Of a DNA stretch of 64,000 bases, positions 34,745 through 47,345 are shown piece by piece. The notes below the pieces were generated by a model. The model was not told the DNA's origin, did not search any database, and saw only the letters and a program-made list of their open reading frames with translations. Each line of letters begins with the position of its first letter. Within the stretch, counting starts at the first letter, position 1. The stretch is from Neoceratodus forsteri (lineage: Eukaryota > Chordata > Ceratodontiformes > Ceratodontidae). The stretch spans positions 1,003,359,501-1,003,423,500 of the forward strand of contig CM028129.1 in assembly GCA_016271365.2 (NCBI GenBank). The letters are read 5' to 3'. The translations under genes and the position numbers were made by a program.

Positions 34745-35640
34745 ACCTTCAAGCTTTCATAGAAAGCAAAAAGTAGTTCACAGCCCTAACAGGTGATATA
34801 ATATTAAAATGATGTAATGGTAACAACTGATATAATATTTGCCACTGCATCAAAATATATTAGTGGTATTCTGCAAAGGAGGATCACATCATTTTTCTCA
34901 TTTTATAATCTGCATGTCAGAAACTGTGCAAGACTCTCATAATGGAGCCTGCATAACTCCTTGTAAGGGAGAATTAGGGGAAATATTTTCAGCTTGTTCA
35001 AGTCAGCAGAACAAATAGGTAAACCCTACAAACAAGGGGGCTAAATTAGTGGCAATGTAAAGGACCATTTTAACACCCAGAGAGGGGTCAATCTGTGGAA
35101 CAATGAAAATGCAGAGCATTAACCTTTTAAACTAAAGTGAAATCATTTCCCTATGGAGAATGATATTGCTGTACTTTTTATATGGATAATTTTTCATTTA
35201 AGTCAAAAAAGAACATAAGGAAAACACTGTGCATGAAGGAAATGCTATACATAGCTGTACTTAAAAATGTATCGCAGCAATTGTTTTGACTTGTCTCATC
35301 AAACAATAAAAAATAAACATGCAAAAAAGAGTCAAAACTATAAAAGAAAAAGAAAACAAAAGAGAGACTGGAGAAAATATAGTATGGCCCCTATGAGGTG
35401 TGTGGGTGTAAAAGAGAGTACCGAAGCAGAAGCAAACTGGATTTTTTCTGCCCTGAAATATCAGTTACAGCATCCGGGAATTATATGTGATATTCCAGCC
35501 TTTCAAAAATCAAATATTCTTTAATTCTGTATATCCATGTATGTCCATTAAAGAGCTATAACTAGGGGGAGTTCCATTCCACTAAAATCAACCTTTTTGT
35601 TGCCATTATGCCTAGTACAAGAATTTGTATGCCATATTTA
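34745..35640. other. No feature recognised
   Basis: AT-rich sequence without terminal repeats or domain-like frames. The open stretch at 35267-35524 is lysine-rich by composition only and has no known motif. Confidence 0.5.
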
Positions 35641-35868
35641 GAAAGTTTAATTCTTTAAATATTATTTAATACTAATATGATAAAATCCAAAGGAACAGCA
35701 GTTCCCAACACCAGCTTTAATTCCTTAAGTGTTTCAAACCACCAACGTTTCATCAAAGGATATTTCCATAAATTATAAGATAAGTCTGTTTCTACAACCA
35801 TGCCACAAGCCTCTGTGGGCATAATGATAATTTTATTCAGACATGCTGATAGTAAATATGCCTGTCCT
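35640..35868 (-). pseudogene. L1-type ORF2 C-terminal fragment
   Basis: On the minus strand the frame ending at 35655 reads YNLWKYPLMKRWWFETLKEL and continues to a VPLDFIILVL end. This resembles the segment after the C-terminal knuckle of L1/Tx1 ORF2 (W, spaced hydrophobics, then a P-x-D/E-x-x-LL end). It abuts the palindromic element at 35869. Upstream sequence beyond that element (37681 onward) shows no clear continuation. The call is tentative. Confidence 0.4.
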
Positions 35869-37680
35869 GGGGCTAGATTCACATAACTTTGCCTGGTCAC
35901 AAACCCAGTTTGCCCACTGCAAACTGGGTTTTGCCCAGAGTTGGCATCACAAAGCCCAGTTTGGCTATGCAAACTGTGTTTGCGCCTGAGCAAAGTTGTG
36001 AGGGATGCTGCAATGCAAATGAAAGGGAGGGGATCTGCATATCCCCGCAGTCCAGTTCACAAAGTTTTTGCCCCATGCAAGGGCCATTTGCAAAGGCCTT
36101 TGTGTAGAGCAATTACCGTCGACAAAAACCTGGTGGTAATCCGTGCAGCTGTAGTGGCTGGCAGAGATACTGGGACCACTCAGCATCTCTATGTTTTCCG
36201 ATCGCCGTCCCTATAAGTAAAAGCCACTTTCCGTAGTGTGGCATTCCCTCCCCCCTCCCTGGTCACCAATCACCATTCCCCAAATACTGTACAAATTTTC
36301 CATAGTGCAGTGGTGCCCTCCCCTGCTCCGATCGCCAATCCTAGGAAAATATTTTCCATAGTGTAGTGCTGCCCTCCCCTGCCCCGATCACTGAACCTAG
36401 AGGAATATTTTCCATAGTGTAGTGGTGCCCACCCCTGCCCCAGCTGCCAACCCTAGAAGAATATTTTCCATAGTGTAGTGTTGCCCCCACTTGCCCCAAA
36501 TGTCAACCCTATCAGACATGTTTCCATAGTATAGTGATCCCTCCCCCCCCAGTCACTGATCACTGTGCCTGAATCCAAAAAAAAACCCTATTCCCTGGTA
36601 GTTGAGGGTCCCTCCTCCTGTCCCCCTTCGAGTGTGACCCATCATCCTGCTCCCCCATCCTAATATGTGATCAGTGACCAGCATAGTCCACTTCTGACCA
36701 CCACATCTGGCCACCAACTGAGCCCTCATGGAATGCATATAATCTATAGTATGGCTCAGTGACTCACAGTCACTGAGTTGTACTGTAGACTGTACACACT
36801 CCATGAGGGCTCAGTTGCTGACCAGTTGTGGTGCTGAGAGGTGGGCTGTGCTGGCTCCGATCATGAACTGGGATGGGGGGAGTTGGGTCATACTGGATTG
36901 GGTGGGAGTGGGGGTATGGACCCTAGACTACCAGGGAATAGGGTTTTTGGGTTCGGGCATGGAGATCGGTGACTGGGAGGAGGAGGGACCACATTATGGA
37001 AATGTGTCTGATAGGGTTGGTGACTGGGGAAGGGTAGGGCAACACTACACAATGGAAAATATTCTTCTAGAGTCGGTGATCAGGGAAGGGCACCACTGCA
37101 CTACAGAAAATTTTTACAACATGAGGGGATGGCGATCACTGACCAGGGAGGTGGGGAGGGAATGCTTCACTATGAAAGGGGGAATTTTCTTCTGGCATTA
37201 GTGATCCAGTAGGGGGGAGGGACTCTGGACTACCAGGGTACATTACTTTCACAGGGGATGGCGACCAGAGGATGGGGAGCACTACACCAGGGGTCTGCGG
37301 CTGTGTGAGGCATTGATTGATGGGGTGGGTCATTTTTAGGCCAGACAAGGGCCATGCAAATAGGCCCATAATGAGCATGCTAATAGCCTAGTGCACCTTG
37401 CATGCCCAATGGACTCATTTGCATGGCCACTTTTGTGAATAGGGTTTTAGACATGTGTGCGCAATTGCTGCAAAACCATTCTCCTGGCTGGCTGTGGGGG
37501 CAGCACTACTGGGGTTACTGGTGCTTTTCATGTCTTTGCGCTGCCCCATCTGCCCCTATTCATAGTCATATAGTGCAGTCACTATCCAAGTGTGAATAGC
37601 AAGACTGCCCACCAGTGCAACCACGAGGTACAGCGCAAACATTTGCGTGGCACTTTGCCTTTTTTAGTGAATCCTGGCCC
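35869..37680. mobile_element. Large palindromic (foldback) element, copy 1
   Basis: The left end reads GGGGCTAGATTCAC and the inverted right end GGGCCAGGATTCAC. The whole 1.8 kb is a long imperfect palindrome whose centre CTCAGTGA-CTCACAG-TCACTGAG lies near 36752-36775. Both arms carry diverged tandem units: 56 bases, five to six copies, at about 36225-36545, and inverted units at about 36850-37275. CCTTGCATGCCCAATGG followed by CTCATTTGCAT (about 37396-37425) also occurs in the element at 48812-51121, so both belong to one family. No coding frame is supported. Target duplication was not resolved. Confidence 0.75.
36225..36545. repeat. 56-bp tandem repeat, left arm of foldback copy 1
   Basis: Units begin TTTTCCATAGTGTAGTGGTG and continue with CCCTCCCCTGCCCCGATC and an AACCCTAGA-type end. 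The starts are about 56 bases apart (36298, 36354, 36410, 36466, 36522). Confidence 0.85.
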
Positions 37681-39550
37681 TGTTATCTTTTTTTGTATGG
37701 ACTTGTGTTTGACTGTGAAGTAACACTTATTTGTCCAAAACCTAAAGTAACTGTGCCCATTGCACAGAAGTTGTTCTACTAGCTCTTTCTAAATTCCATT
37801 TCTTGTTGGTGTTAGCTCAAGGGTCTTTATTTTACATAGTAAGATTCAGATATACTGTATTTTAGCCAAAAATGTATTGTTGGCTTTTTCTAATAAATGT
37901 TTCTCTTAGTTTATATTAACCAATCAGTGCAAGTTTTAGGCCCACAGTTTGTATAAATAAATCAAATATTTTAATGGTAAAGTATTGCAGGGCATTTCCA
38001 ACAAAATCTGGTTTCATAATTTGTTGGAAGCTTTCAAATATGACAATACTCTTGGTCCCCAACTGGTCCTTCAACTGTTAAATGAAAGTAAGTTTATTAC
38101 ATTGTGCCTCATGCTGGTGAATTTTTCATATATAAAGATAGAGAGTTACTTTCACTTAGAAAATGGGTTAGATTCTATGAGCTCTCTGATTGGCTGAGAG
38201 CCACAGCAGGGGGGTACATTAAGTTTCAATAGATGCCCACTCCAAAACAAGTGCCATTTCGGGGTGCCCTATTACTTATGGTATCCCTGAGCACCCCGAA
38301 TTTTCAAACCTACAATGCACCATTTTCTCCCCCCCCACACTAAGCAGGCCCCCCACTCCATCGTCTTTGCTAATTTTAATAAACTTAAAATACAGAAAAC
38401 TGCTCACAGTTAAAAATAAAATAAAAAAAAAAAACTACATTCACCTCACATTTTGCTTCCATGTGTTTCACCCTGCAACTCAATTTCCACCACAGACATC
38501 CCTGATCAACCCTGGAAGACACGGAACACAAGGGCTAAAGAACTTCCTGATGAATGAGCTTTGTCTCTGGTCATTGCCAAAAATAAAACAAAATGCTAAT
38601 CTCTAAAAAATGACCAAAAAAACAAGTAGAGTGCTGCCTCCTGGAAATGGATCTCACAGTCTCCACTTCCTGCTTTCACTTAGCAGGGTTATGCAAGGTA
38701 GCACACCTAACTGGCACATCTTCCAATGGCAAAGAAAACAAAATAAAGCTCTTGCAGAAACAGCTCCGAACGTGTTCAAAAATAATGGCAATATACTTCT
38801 GGGAGAAATTATAATATAAATGTCATGTCTTCCTCTGCAGGAGGTGGGGGTAATTAGAACAGCATGGCTCTGTTTGGGGGGGACAAACAACAGATGAAAC
38901 AGCACTGTAACAGAAGGACTACTTTACCACAGAAATGTTTTTCTCTATTACTTTGCATTTTAAAAGTCAGTTTCTCTGTTATTTTTACTACTTAATATTT
39001 ACATAGATGCAAATTTCCTAAATGCAATAATACCCTCCAGGGAGGTAGGTATGTGCAATACCAGACTTACCAGGGGCTGTAAGGCCATCCACCTGTGGCA
39101 TCAGGACTCATTACACCCCTGGGTGGTCCAGTAGTGCCCAATACTGCCCACCCTGTCAGGCATTATTGCTTGCTTAAACTATGAAGCCTAGGAAATTCCT
39201 CCTGGTTACATTTGCTTTTCCTGAATAACACAGGTTTAATCAGGGAAGTTATCAGGGATTTTCCAGTTTTCTAAATGTTTGTGGCAAAAGCAACATATTT
39301 TACATCATCAAGGAATTATTTTATAACTCAAGTATTTCTTGTGTGATGCTTAGTTGATTACATTCCATTTTGATTACATTATTTTCTACATCAAACCAGG
39401 ACCAGGCTTTTTCACATGTACAAGCTAAATAGTAAAATCAGGGCTCAGGGCACCTCTTCCCGTTCAGGTGTGTGAAATGGTAAGTGTCTGCCAAGCCATT
39501 TGGGCCACCCTCCAAAGAAATTTGATAAATATGTGACTATTTTTGAACAA
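37681..39550. other. No clear feature; small hairpin only
   Basis: No domain or repeat family was recognised. A 10-bp inverted pair TTCGGGGTGC / GCACCCCGAA lies at 38258-38267 and 38291-38300. The rest is AT-rich with scattered stops. Confidence 0.45.
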
Positions 39551-40177
39551 TAATTATACATTTCTCTCTCCAGAGCATGGAGAGAAAAAAAGAGGATAGG
39601 TGGCATAACCATCATTTTTAAAGTTTCACTTTACCCCCAAAGGGTTAGTGGTAACTTCTCCCATGTAATCATCTTTTACTGATTTTCCTTTTAGTAAGTC
39701 TAAATTTATGTTGTGTGTTCTAATATTATTTGTTAGCATTACCCCCAAATATGTCATAGAAATTACTATTTTGTTGACAAAGCATTAGAGTTTTCTCTAT
39801 TTAGTATATAACAAGAGAATTCTGAAAAAGTGTCTATACATGCTGACAAATTCGGTACAGAGATTTAGGTTGTTTTATCAGTAAGAGTAAGTTATCAGCA
39901 TAGAAATTCATTTTTACTTCTAATTTATTAATCTTACTTCCTTGTATATTTGATTACTTTAACTAGAAATGACTCCAATAGTAACCCAATGTGTTTTATG
40001 TATGAATGTATAAGGTCTGTCCCAATACCTCTCAGTGTAATTAAATCTGGGTCATCCCTTAAAAAAGGACATCTACAGTAGTTTCACAGGGCCTACCTGG
40101 TCAACAAAATTCAATAAATAAAGAACTAATACAAAAATAAACAAAATAGGGGGCAGGGGATAACCCTGTCTAAGCCA

Positions 40178-41215
40178 AAACAAGAAACCCAGTGCACACC
40201 CTTGCTCCGCCCCAAATTGGCAAATCATTTAATTATTACAATGTACTTTTTGCCTCAATTGGTTACTCACTTATTTCATACAAAATGGGAGTGGGTCTCT
40301 TTATTTTTTTTATATCAGAGCTCTGGTGTAAAAGCAAGCTCAGCCACCAGTTGACAAGGTGGGCCTCCCATCATTTGAGGCTCTGTTCTAAATACAACTG
40401 CCAGAGTTAGTTTCTTTTAAAATATGGTGCACTGCCTTATTGGCTAACTTTAAATATGGTGCGTGCAGTCCCCAGTCAATGTACTGGTGATCGATAGGGA
40501 GCCAGCTAATGGAAACAGCCATAAATCTCCCAAACATAAACAAATTCAAAATCAGCTAGTCAACGCATGCACTTTCAAAATCTTTAAAGCACTAGTTTAC
40601 TGCCTAACGCTAATATTAGATTTTAAAAGCAGTTACTATTACTTTTTATAGCTGAGGGACTTTTGTTTTTCCCTTTGGTTATTAGAAGATTGGTTACCTG
40701 ATGTTGGTAGTTGTGATGTGTGAGACAGCACTCTTCCTGGTCTGACTTATCTCTCTCTTTCCCCCACTACTGTACATCATTAGCATTGTGACCTCACTGA
40801 CAGTGACATCACTGCTGCTTAGGAACAGCCACTCAGTAGCTGCCAGGTCAGTCACCTGTGATGTGACTGTCAGTGAGACCACAATGCTGATGATGTAATG
40901 GATAAAATAAAGATAGATATATCAGCTTTCAGAATGAGAGCTGTTCCACACACCCAGCATGGTATTATCACATAGAAAACTTTCCAATGAACAAAAGGAA
41001 AAAAAGACAAATACTTCAGAAATAAAAAGTTACCAGCTAACAATTTCTTAAAATTCTATTCATTTTCCTGTCTGTCAGTTTTGGTTCCACTAGGTCTTTA
41101 AATTGCTTTTCTCATTGCAGTGCTACTGGTCATGCATATATTAGTTAAAATAAGAAAACCAGTGCACACCCGTCCCCCAAATCAGTAGCATCCCAATGAG
41201 AAAAGCAAATTAAGT
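40178..41215. mobile_element. Inserted repeat of unknown class with matching end blocks
   Basis: CCCAGTGCACACCCTTG at about 40190 and ACCAGTGCACACCCGTC at about 41160 are direct copies about 970 bases apart, each preceded by an AA-AAGAAA run. The interval interrupts the RT of LINE copy C. An inverted pair TTGCTTTTCTCATTG / CAATGAGAAAAGCAA lies at 41103-41117 and 41195-41209. No frame is seen. It might be a short LTR-like or composite element, or two insertions. Confidence 0.4.
40773..40897. repeat. Palindrome with 40-bp arms
   Basis: TACATCATTAGCATTGTG through ACAGTGACATCAC (40773-40812) pairs with the inverted block at 40857-40897 with only a few mismatches. It lies within the unknown inserted repeat and resembles a small MITE. 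Confidence 0.65.
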
Positions 41216-41352
41216 TTTTCAAAGTGCATGGTACTGATCAACTAATTCTAGATTTGACAACCCTCTCTAACTCTGTTTTTCATACTCTTTACCACAACGA
41301 CCTTAGCATTTATTTAAAAAAAGGCTTTAGGAGCACTGCACATTTGTTTGTT

Positions 41353-41970
41353 TTTAAATTTTTTTTTTAACTTTCTTTATTCACTCACTGCAGCAGGGAG
41401 TACTTACCCCCATCCAGCCTTGTATGCAGATGCTCAACTAATCCCTAAGTGGAGCCAGCCTCCACCGCAACAGCCGAAGTGAGGAGGACTGCAGCTTTCC
41501 CCCTATGGCAGGGCTACCCCCGGCAGCGGGAACGAGGAGAGGAGACCACATCATCCTGAGCCCTCATCTCCAGACGTTGGGCTTTGTTTGGCCCACTAGA
41601 TTAGGTCATCCATCGGTGGCTATCATGCTGCTGTAGGGAGAGGTATTTGTGCTTGTAGTTCCCTGGGCTTGGACGTGCAATGACACACTGCTCAATGTGT
41701 GCATGCTCCTGTGTGCACTCAAAGGCATCCGCTGCAGCCCCGATCCCTGCATCTGCTGGCTGGCAGTCAGCCCCCAGAGCCACCAGGGCTGCTAGTTGCA
41801 CCGGCAAGAGCTAACCCTCTCCCCGAGGAAGGAGAGCAGTCCTTAGGATGCTTGATTCTTCCTCATCCCCACTGACTCCCGGTGGCCCATGCTTGTTCCT
41901 GAACACGGGTCACCAGCGTGGCACGAGCTGTGGCATCCAGCGCCTCAACCCTCAGCACCACCGGGCTGAC
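41353..41970 (-). repeat. tRNA-Leu-like SINE, copy 5, with target duplication
   Basis: The minus-strand head at 41970 reads GTCAGCCCGGTGGTGCTGAG and continues with GGTTGAGGCGCTGGA and a GTGTTCAGGAAC B-box-like block. The body block GGAGAGCAGTCC lies near 41827-41838 (plus-strand reading). T-runs near 41355-41368 are the inverted A-tail. Flanks TGCACATTTGTTT (41337-41349) and TGTACATTTGTTT (41971-41983) form a 13-bp duplication with one mismatch. Confidence 0.78.
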
Positions 41971-42474
41971 TGTACATTTGTTTAATGATGTTTAAATACC
42001 ATTCTGTAAATCCCCAAAATTTTTAAGCAGGGAAACATAAATTGGCAATTTATTTATTTATTTATTGCAATTGTTTCACCAGGAAAGGCACACTGAACAA
42101 ATCAGTGCTCGTCTCCCGGTGCGACCTGGGGGAAAGGGTACACAGGGAGGATAACACGCAGGTTCTCACAATAGAGATACATTAATTAGATGAACAGAGT
42201 TACATATGAAATAGATACATTGAACAGATGTACTGGAGCTGGGAATTACTTGGTTACAGCAATGGGTAAACATTTAGGAAGAGCGTTAACCAGTATATAC
42301 AGCAGTTAGACAGACAACCTACCTACATTGAGCACAGATTGGTGCCAAGAACTACAGTCAATGCAGGCCAGAGAGGGACAGAAGTGCGAGAGGCAGGAGG
42401 AGCCTTTGGGTGTATAGCCAGCGTCCAGTGAAGGACGTACGTTGGTAGGCATGGGAACTGGTAGGGGGAAGGGG

Positions 42475-42511
<37 letters not shown>

Positions 42512-42514
42512 TAT
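42475..42514. repeat. (TA)n microsatellite
   Basis: About 40 bases of TA repeats with one CAC interruption, inside the 3' non-coding part of the L2. Confidence 0.95.
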
Positions 42515-42681
42515 TTTTTAAGGAGTGCAGACACAGTTTACCGTGAGATAGTTTGCCAGGGCAGCGGATAGCAACTATGTAGAGGAGGAGTGACAGATTT
42601 GAGGGGGGAGAGCATTCCAGAGTTTTGGGAAACAGTATGAGAAGGCTGTTGTTCCAGCTGAGGTCTTATGACTGGGAATAT

Positions 42682-45285
42682 TTAGTAGACGGGTGTCAAG
42701 GGATCGGAGGGAGTGAGGTGGAGTGGGAGCCGGCAACAGTGAGGAGGAGAGGTAAGGGGGGAAGGTGCCAAGCCAGAATTTTGAGACAAACTTGGAGCAG
42801 TGCAGTATGCATAGATTTTCGAGGGAGGGGAAGGTGAGGGAATGGTAGAGATCACAGTGGTGGGAGTGGGGGGAGCATTGAGGGTGAAGTGGCAGAAGGC
42901 GCTGAAAATGGGGTCTAGCTTGTATAGAGTGGCTTTAGATGCTGCACTGTAGACTATGTCGCAGTTGTCAGTCGAGGGAAGGATCATCTTCTGCACTAGT
43001 TCCCGTCTAACCGAGGATGGGAGGCAAGAGCGGTTCCTGTAGAAGGCACTTAGCTTGGGCAGAGTTGTTTTATGATAGCATCAATGTGATCAGAGAATGT
43101 AAGGTGGCGGTCGAGCCATACCCCTAAATAATGGAAGGAAGCAATGTCTACCAGGGCAGTCCCAGTCCCATCTAGTGTGTGAAAGGATGGGAGCGAGGGG
43201 AGTCGGGACAGCCTCTGACATGTGCTGAAGGACATAGTAACAGTCTTTTTAGCATTTAGCATGAGTTGGTGCGATCTGAACCAGTGTTGAACTTTATTGA
43301 AATCAGCCTGGAGGCTGGATGCTACTTCATCTGGGGAGGAGCCAGTGGCGAACAGGACGGTGTCATTGGCATACATGTGTATAGATGAAGCTGAGCAGAT
43401 TTGAGGCAGGTCGTTGAGAAAAATGGAGAATAGGATGGGGCCAAGGACTGAGCCTTGGGGGACACCAGCGGTCACAGTGGGGGGGGATGTAGCAATTCTT
43501 ACTGATTGTGTTCTTCCTGAGAGTTAGGCACTGAACCATTTAGTAGCTGAGGCAGTGAGGCTGGCATCCAAGAGGCTAGTTATTAGCAAGGGGTGGGAGA
43601 CAGCGTCGAATGCTTTAGCGAGGTTGACAAATATAGCTGAGGAGACCTGGCTCCTATCCATGCCAGAGAGGATGGAGTCAGTGAGCCTTAACAAGGAGGA
43701 AGCAGTGGAGTGGCCCTGTCTGAGCCCAGACTGGAACGGTGTGAAGAAGTTTGAATCGGAGAGGAAGGAGGTAAGTTGGGTGAGTACTAGGTGTTCCTGT
43801 AGCTTGGCCAGGACTGGGAGTAGAGAGATAGGGCGATAGTTTGCAGTGAGGGGGGGGGGCCCCTTTAGGGAGGGGGATGACAACGGCATGTTTCCAGGCC
43901 TGGGGGACAGTAACAGTGGTGAAAGAGAGGTTTAGGAGATCAACTAGGGGTGATGCTATGACTGGTGTGGAGAGGAGAAGGAGTTTGGTATCCAGCCTGT
44001 TAGGGGAGTTACATTTAGAAGGGTTTAGGGTCAGAAGGGCCTGAAGGGCTTCTGATTGTGTAATAGGGTGGAAGGAGAAGGTGCTAGGCCTAGGTGAGTG
44101 TGAGGTATTGTTTGAAGTGGTGTCTAGTGGAGTAGTGGGGGACAGGGAGAAGAGGAGAGTCAAGGCACAAGAGGTAAAGTATGAGTTGAACTCGGCAGCC
44201 ACCGCCCCTGGATCAGAGAGGAGTGAGTTGTTTGCAATCAGGTGCGGTGTGGGATTTGCTACCGGGGGGGGAGGGGAGAAGAGAGAGTGGATGACCTTCC
44301 AGAATTTGGATGAGTGATTTAAGTTAGACTGGAGGGAGGAGTTGAAGTATTCTGCTTTAGCGAGTCTAGTTGCTGTGGTACACTTGTTACATAGCACACG
44401 GTATCTTGTGTAGTCTTGTGGGAGGTGTGAGGTTTTATTCTTCTGCCAGCCTTTGTCATGAGCATGTTGGCAGGCTATGAGTTCTTGAGTCTTCCACGGC
44501 AGGTGGTTACTGCGAACCCTAGAATGACGCAGTGGGGCGTGCCTGTTCCAGACAGTATGGAGCGTGTCTTGGAAGTGAGCTTAGGCGTCTTTGATGGATG
44601 GGGCAGGGATGAGTGAGGACCAGTTAGCGTGGGCTAAGTCTTCATGCACGGAGGCTAGGTTGAGGGATTTGTATGAATGTTGGAATATGAACTTGGGGGC
44701 AGATTTGGGGTAGTGAACTTTCCTGATAAGGTAGATAATATGGTGGTCACTGAGGGAGTCAGGGAGGACCCCAGCTTGGATGACCCAGTGGGGGTGGGAG
44801 GCGAGTGCCCAGTCTATGAACGTGTGTTTTGTAGATTTAGGGTTTAGTTGGGTGAGCTCAGTGATGGACTGAGACAGATTCAGAGCAGCAATGTCCGTTC
44901 TGGTTTTGCTGAGTGAATGGGATAACCAGTTGTGGTTAAAATCCTCCATGATACATAACTCCCCTTTAGATGATAGAGAGGAGATTTGTGCAAGTAGGTC
45001 AGTGACAGTCGATGCAGGAGTGCCTGGCCGGCAGTAAACACCAGCTATAAAAATAGTGAGTGAGTGGGGTAGTTCCATTTGAATCATTATTAGTTCATGG
45101 GCTTTTGGTGCAGAGTTAGTTAAAGCTACAGTGAAGTGCAGGGTGGCATTTATATATATGGCGACACCACCGCCTCTGCTATCCCCTGTCTTGGCGGGTC
45201 ATGGTATAACCCGGGATTGAGACAGAGGTCTCATTGATATTTTTGTTTAGCCACGTCTCAGTCAGGATGATGATGTCAGGGTCAT
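42682..45285 (-). pseudogene. L2 ORF2 (endonuclease-RT), disrupted
   Basis: On the minus strand TETWLNKNINETSVSIPGYT is read near 45260-45200, then a shift and GGGVAIYINATLHF near 45160. The frame 45087-44581 follows with EDFNHNW in place of GDFN and LPDSLSDH near 44755. Linker and RT start lie at 44397-43678 and RT continues at 43889-43524 (NYRPISLLPVLAKL, QSGLRQGHST, FVNLAKAFDAVSHPLL). GVPQGSVLGPILF is at about 43470 and YAND in place of YADD at 43362-43373. The C-terminal part lies at 42996-42682. Three or four frameshifts and the YAND change make it inactive. Confidence 0.88.
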
Positions 45286-46110
45286 ATGCAAGAGGTGCAG
45301 GCCATGGGGGAGGGAGGGGCCACTGGGGTTTGGAGTGGTGAATGGGATTGGAGAGGGTCCGGGCAAATTTGGCAGGGTGGGGGAGTGGAGGGGGCCTGGG
45401 TTAGGATGTATGTCCCCAGCTGTGAGGAGCAGGAGAGCAACAGTCAGGTAGTGCCCAGAGAGTTGAAGCCACCAATAGGTGTTTGCGACGTCTTCTGTAG
45501 GTGCGCTGGGTGGGGTTGTGGGAGGTTCAATGGGGGGTAAGTCATGTTAGAATTGTCCACGTGTGAGAGGGGTGGAAGAGGGAGGGGCAGGGACGTACGA
45601 AGGAGCGGACCCACGTATAGCTAAAGTGAGTGGTCTTTGGAGAGTTGGAGGTGGTATAATCTTATAAGATCAGGTAGTAAAGGGGGTTGAGTTTGAGGGT
45701 AGATTTGGAGTGAGTTGGGGGGGAGAGTAGGATGGCAGAAGCTAATGAAGGTAAGGAGTGACAGATAGCCAATCTGAAGAGACATTGCTAGCTCCAAGCA
45801 GCAATAGGATTTATGGAGGGAGAAAGAGGTTGAGGGAGGTGTAGAATGGGTACCGAGGTTCAGATATCAAGTTGCAGGAGGTAACAGTGCCCTCTAGTGG
45901 CTAATCCGTATAGGGAGCTTATGGAAAACCAGGGATATAGTTGTTTACCTCTTTTTTCTCTCTGGCTACGTGAGATGAATTCTCTCTGGCTAAGCGAGAT
46001 GAAGCGCTATATATCTACTACCAGGAAAGGGTGGGAGGTATTGGGGGTGGGCGGGAAGCAGTTGCAAAGCAACTGCAGGGCTTAGCTACTGATGCATTTA
46101 GACAGCGAGG

Positions 46111-46870
46111 AGAGCTGGTGGCCCGTTCTGTTTCCGTACCTGCGGCTTGAGTCATTCGGGGAAGGGAGGGCAGCTCCTGTTTGGTCCTTGCGACCCGGGA
46201 CCCTCGAAGGATCCTGTCCTGTGAATGCTGAGGTGGGCTGTGGAGGCAGAAGAAGAGGTAAGGAGCTGTATTTACAGCCCAGGAGAGCACTCGCATTAGC
46301 ATACAGGCAGTGTGGTGCATTTAAACAGAGCAGCAGTAAAATGATGTTTTTTTTTTCTTTCTAAGTAAACAGAACTTATTTAAAACTGAGTAACCTACTT
46401 AAACACACAGTTAACCTATTTAAACATGCAGATTAGCACGAAGCAGTAGTATGCACAGAGGCAAAGAGTTTACATGCTAGCTTACTGTAGTCAATCATAG
46501 CAACAAGAGTACTTTAAGTAGCGGCTAAGTAGACACAATTAATTAATTAATTCTTAAGGCACTATCAGAAGGAGTTTGGAACTAAGCTATGAGCTTTAAG
46601 AGTCCTGGATTACAAATAAACTATCTCCAATGGTGCACCGACTACAATTTGAATTAAAAATGGCGTCAGTTTAGCTACTGGGAGAGCTGGCGGGCCGTTC
46701 CGTTTCCGTACCTGCGGTTTGAGTAGTTCGGGGGAAGGGCAGCTTCTGTTTGGCCCTCATGACCTGGGACCCTCGGAGGATCCTGTCCTGTGAATGTTGA
46801 GGTGGTCTGGCTTGAGTAGTTTGTGGGGGGAGGGTGCTTGCTCGCCCTCGCTACCCGGGACCCACTTTGG
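46111..46870. repeat. Directly repeated block in the 5' region of the L2
   Basis: GAGAGCTGG, then GTTTCCGTACCTGCGG, then GGGACCCTCG-AGGATCCTGTCC occur at about 46111-46240 and again at about 46680-46810. The copies are about 570 bases apart. A third partial copy (CTTGAGTAG then CTACCCGGGACCC) lies at about 46813-46862. The blocks sit at the 5' side of the minus-strand L2 and may be promoter monomers. Confidence 0.7.
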
Positions 46871-47214
46871 CTTTAAATGCTAGCTCAAATGCATTAGCAT
46901 TTAAAGTCAAAGTAATTTTTTCATTGCCATATATCACTGCCTTCTTCAAAATTAATTTAATTTTACTAATGCCTTCATAGATAGTCTGCTCTTTCCCAAA
47001 TCCTGTGGATTTGATCTTCAGTTTATTTACTAGTACCTTAGCAATGCTTTTGCATTCATTTTTAATATTGGAAAGTGAAAATAGTTATTTGGGTTTGATT
47101 TGTCCTTATCATGTTTAGGAATCAGTGCTACCAAGGTGTCCAGCATTGCCTTAGGTATATTTTCACCATTTGCTAGTTTTTTTTCCAGCATTTGGGAAAC
47201 CCAGGAGGTTAAAT

Positions 47215-47345
47215 ATTTGCAGCAGGAGCAGCAGCAAAGGGAAGAGATGTTCAGTAGAGCATAAGTAGATGTAGTAGACAGGGTGGGTAGACAAGATGGG
47301 CTGCTAAGCCTTTATTTGCCATCACTTTCCATGTTTCTGTGTCAT
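47215..47345 (+). repeat. CR1 3'-end fragment
   Basis: GGGTAGACAAGATGGGCTGC then TTATTTGCCATCA and TCCATGTTTCTGTG match the CR1 3' end. It is inserted in LINE copy C. Confidence 0.6.

Larger units (their letters stand above)
42045..46880 (-). mobile_element. L2-type LINE, family b, long copy
   Basis: The 3' end (complement of CAGTGTGCC-TTTCCTGGTGAAAC plus ATAAATAAA) lies at 42045-42095 and the 5' side at about 46880, where the host LINE frame resumes. A GC-rich, non-coding 5' region of about 1.6 kb precedes the endonuclease and carries a duplicated block. The other family-b copies at 7180, 21058 and 62045 are 5'-truncated, so this is the most complete one in the window. Confidence 0.82.

Noticed and set aside
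35267..35524. A small basic protein gene
   Set aside because: The lysine richness reflects A-rich composition. There is no motif, no neighbour logic and no regulatory signal.
36225..37275. CRISPR-like array
   Set aside because: Units are contiguous, diverged and mirrored across a palindrome, without unique spacers, and the rest of the window is clearly a eukaryotic genome.
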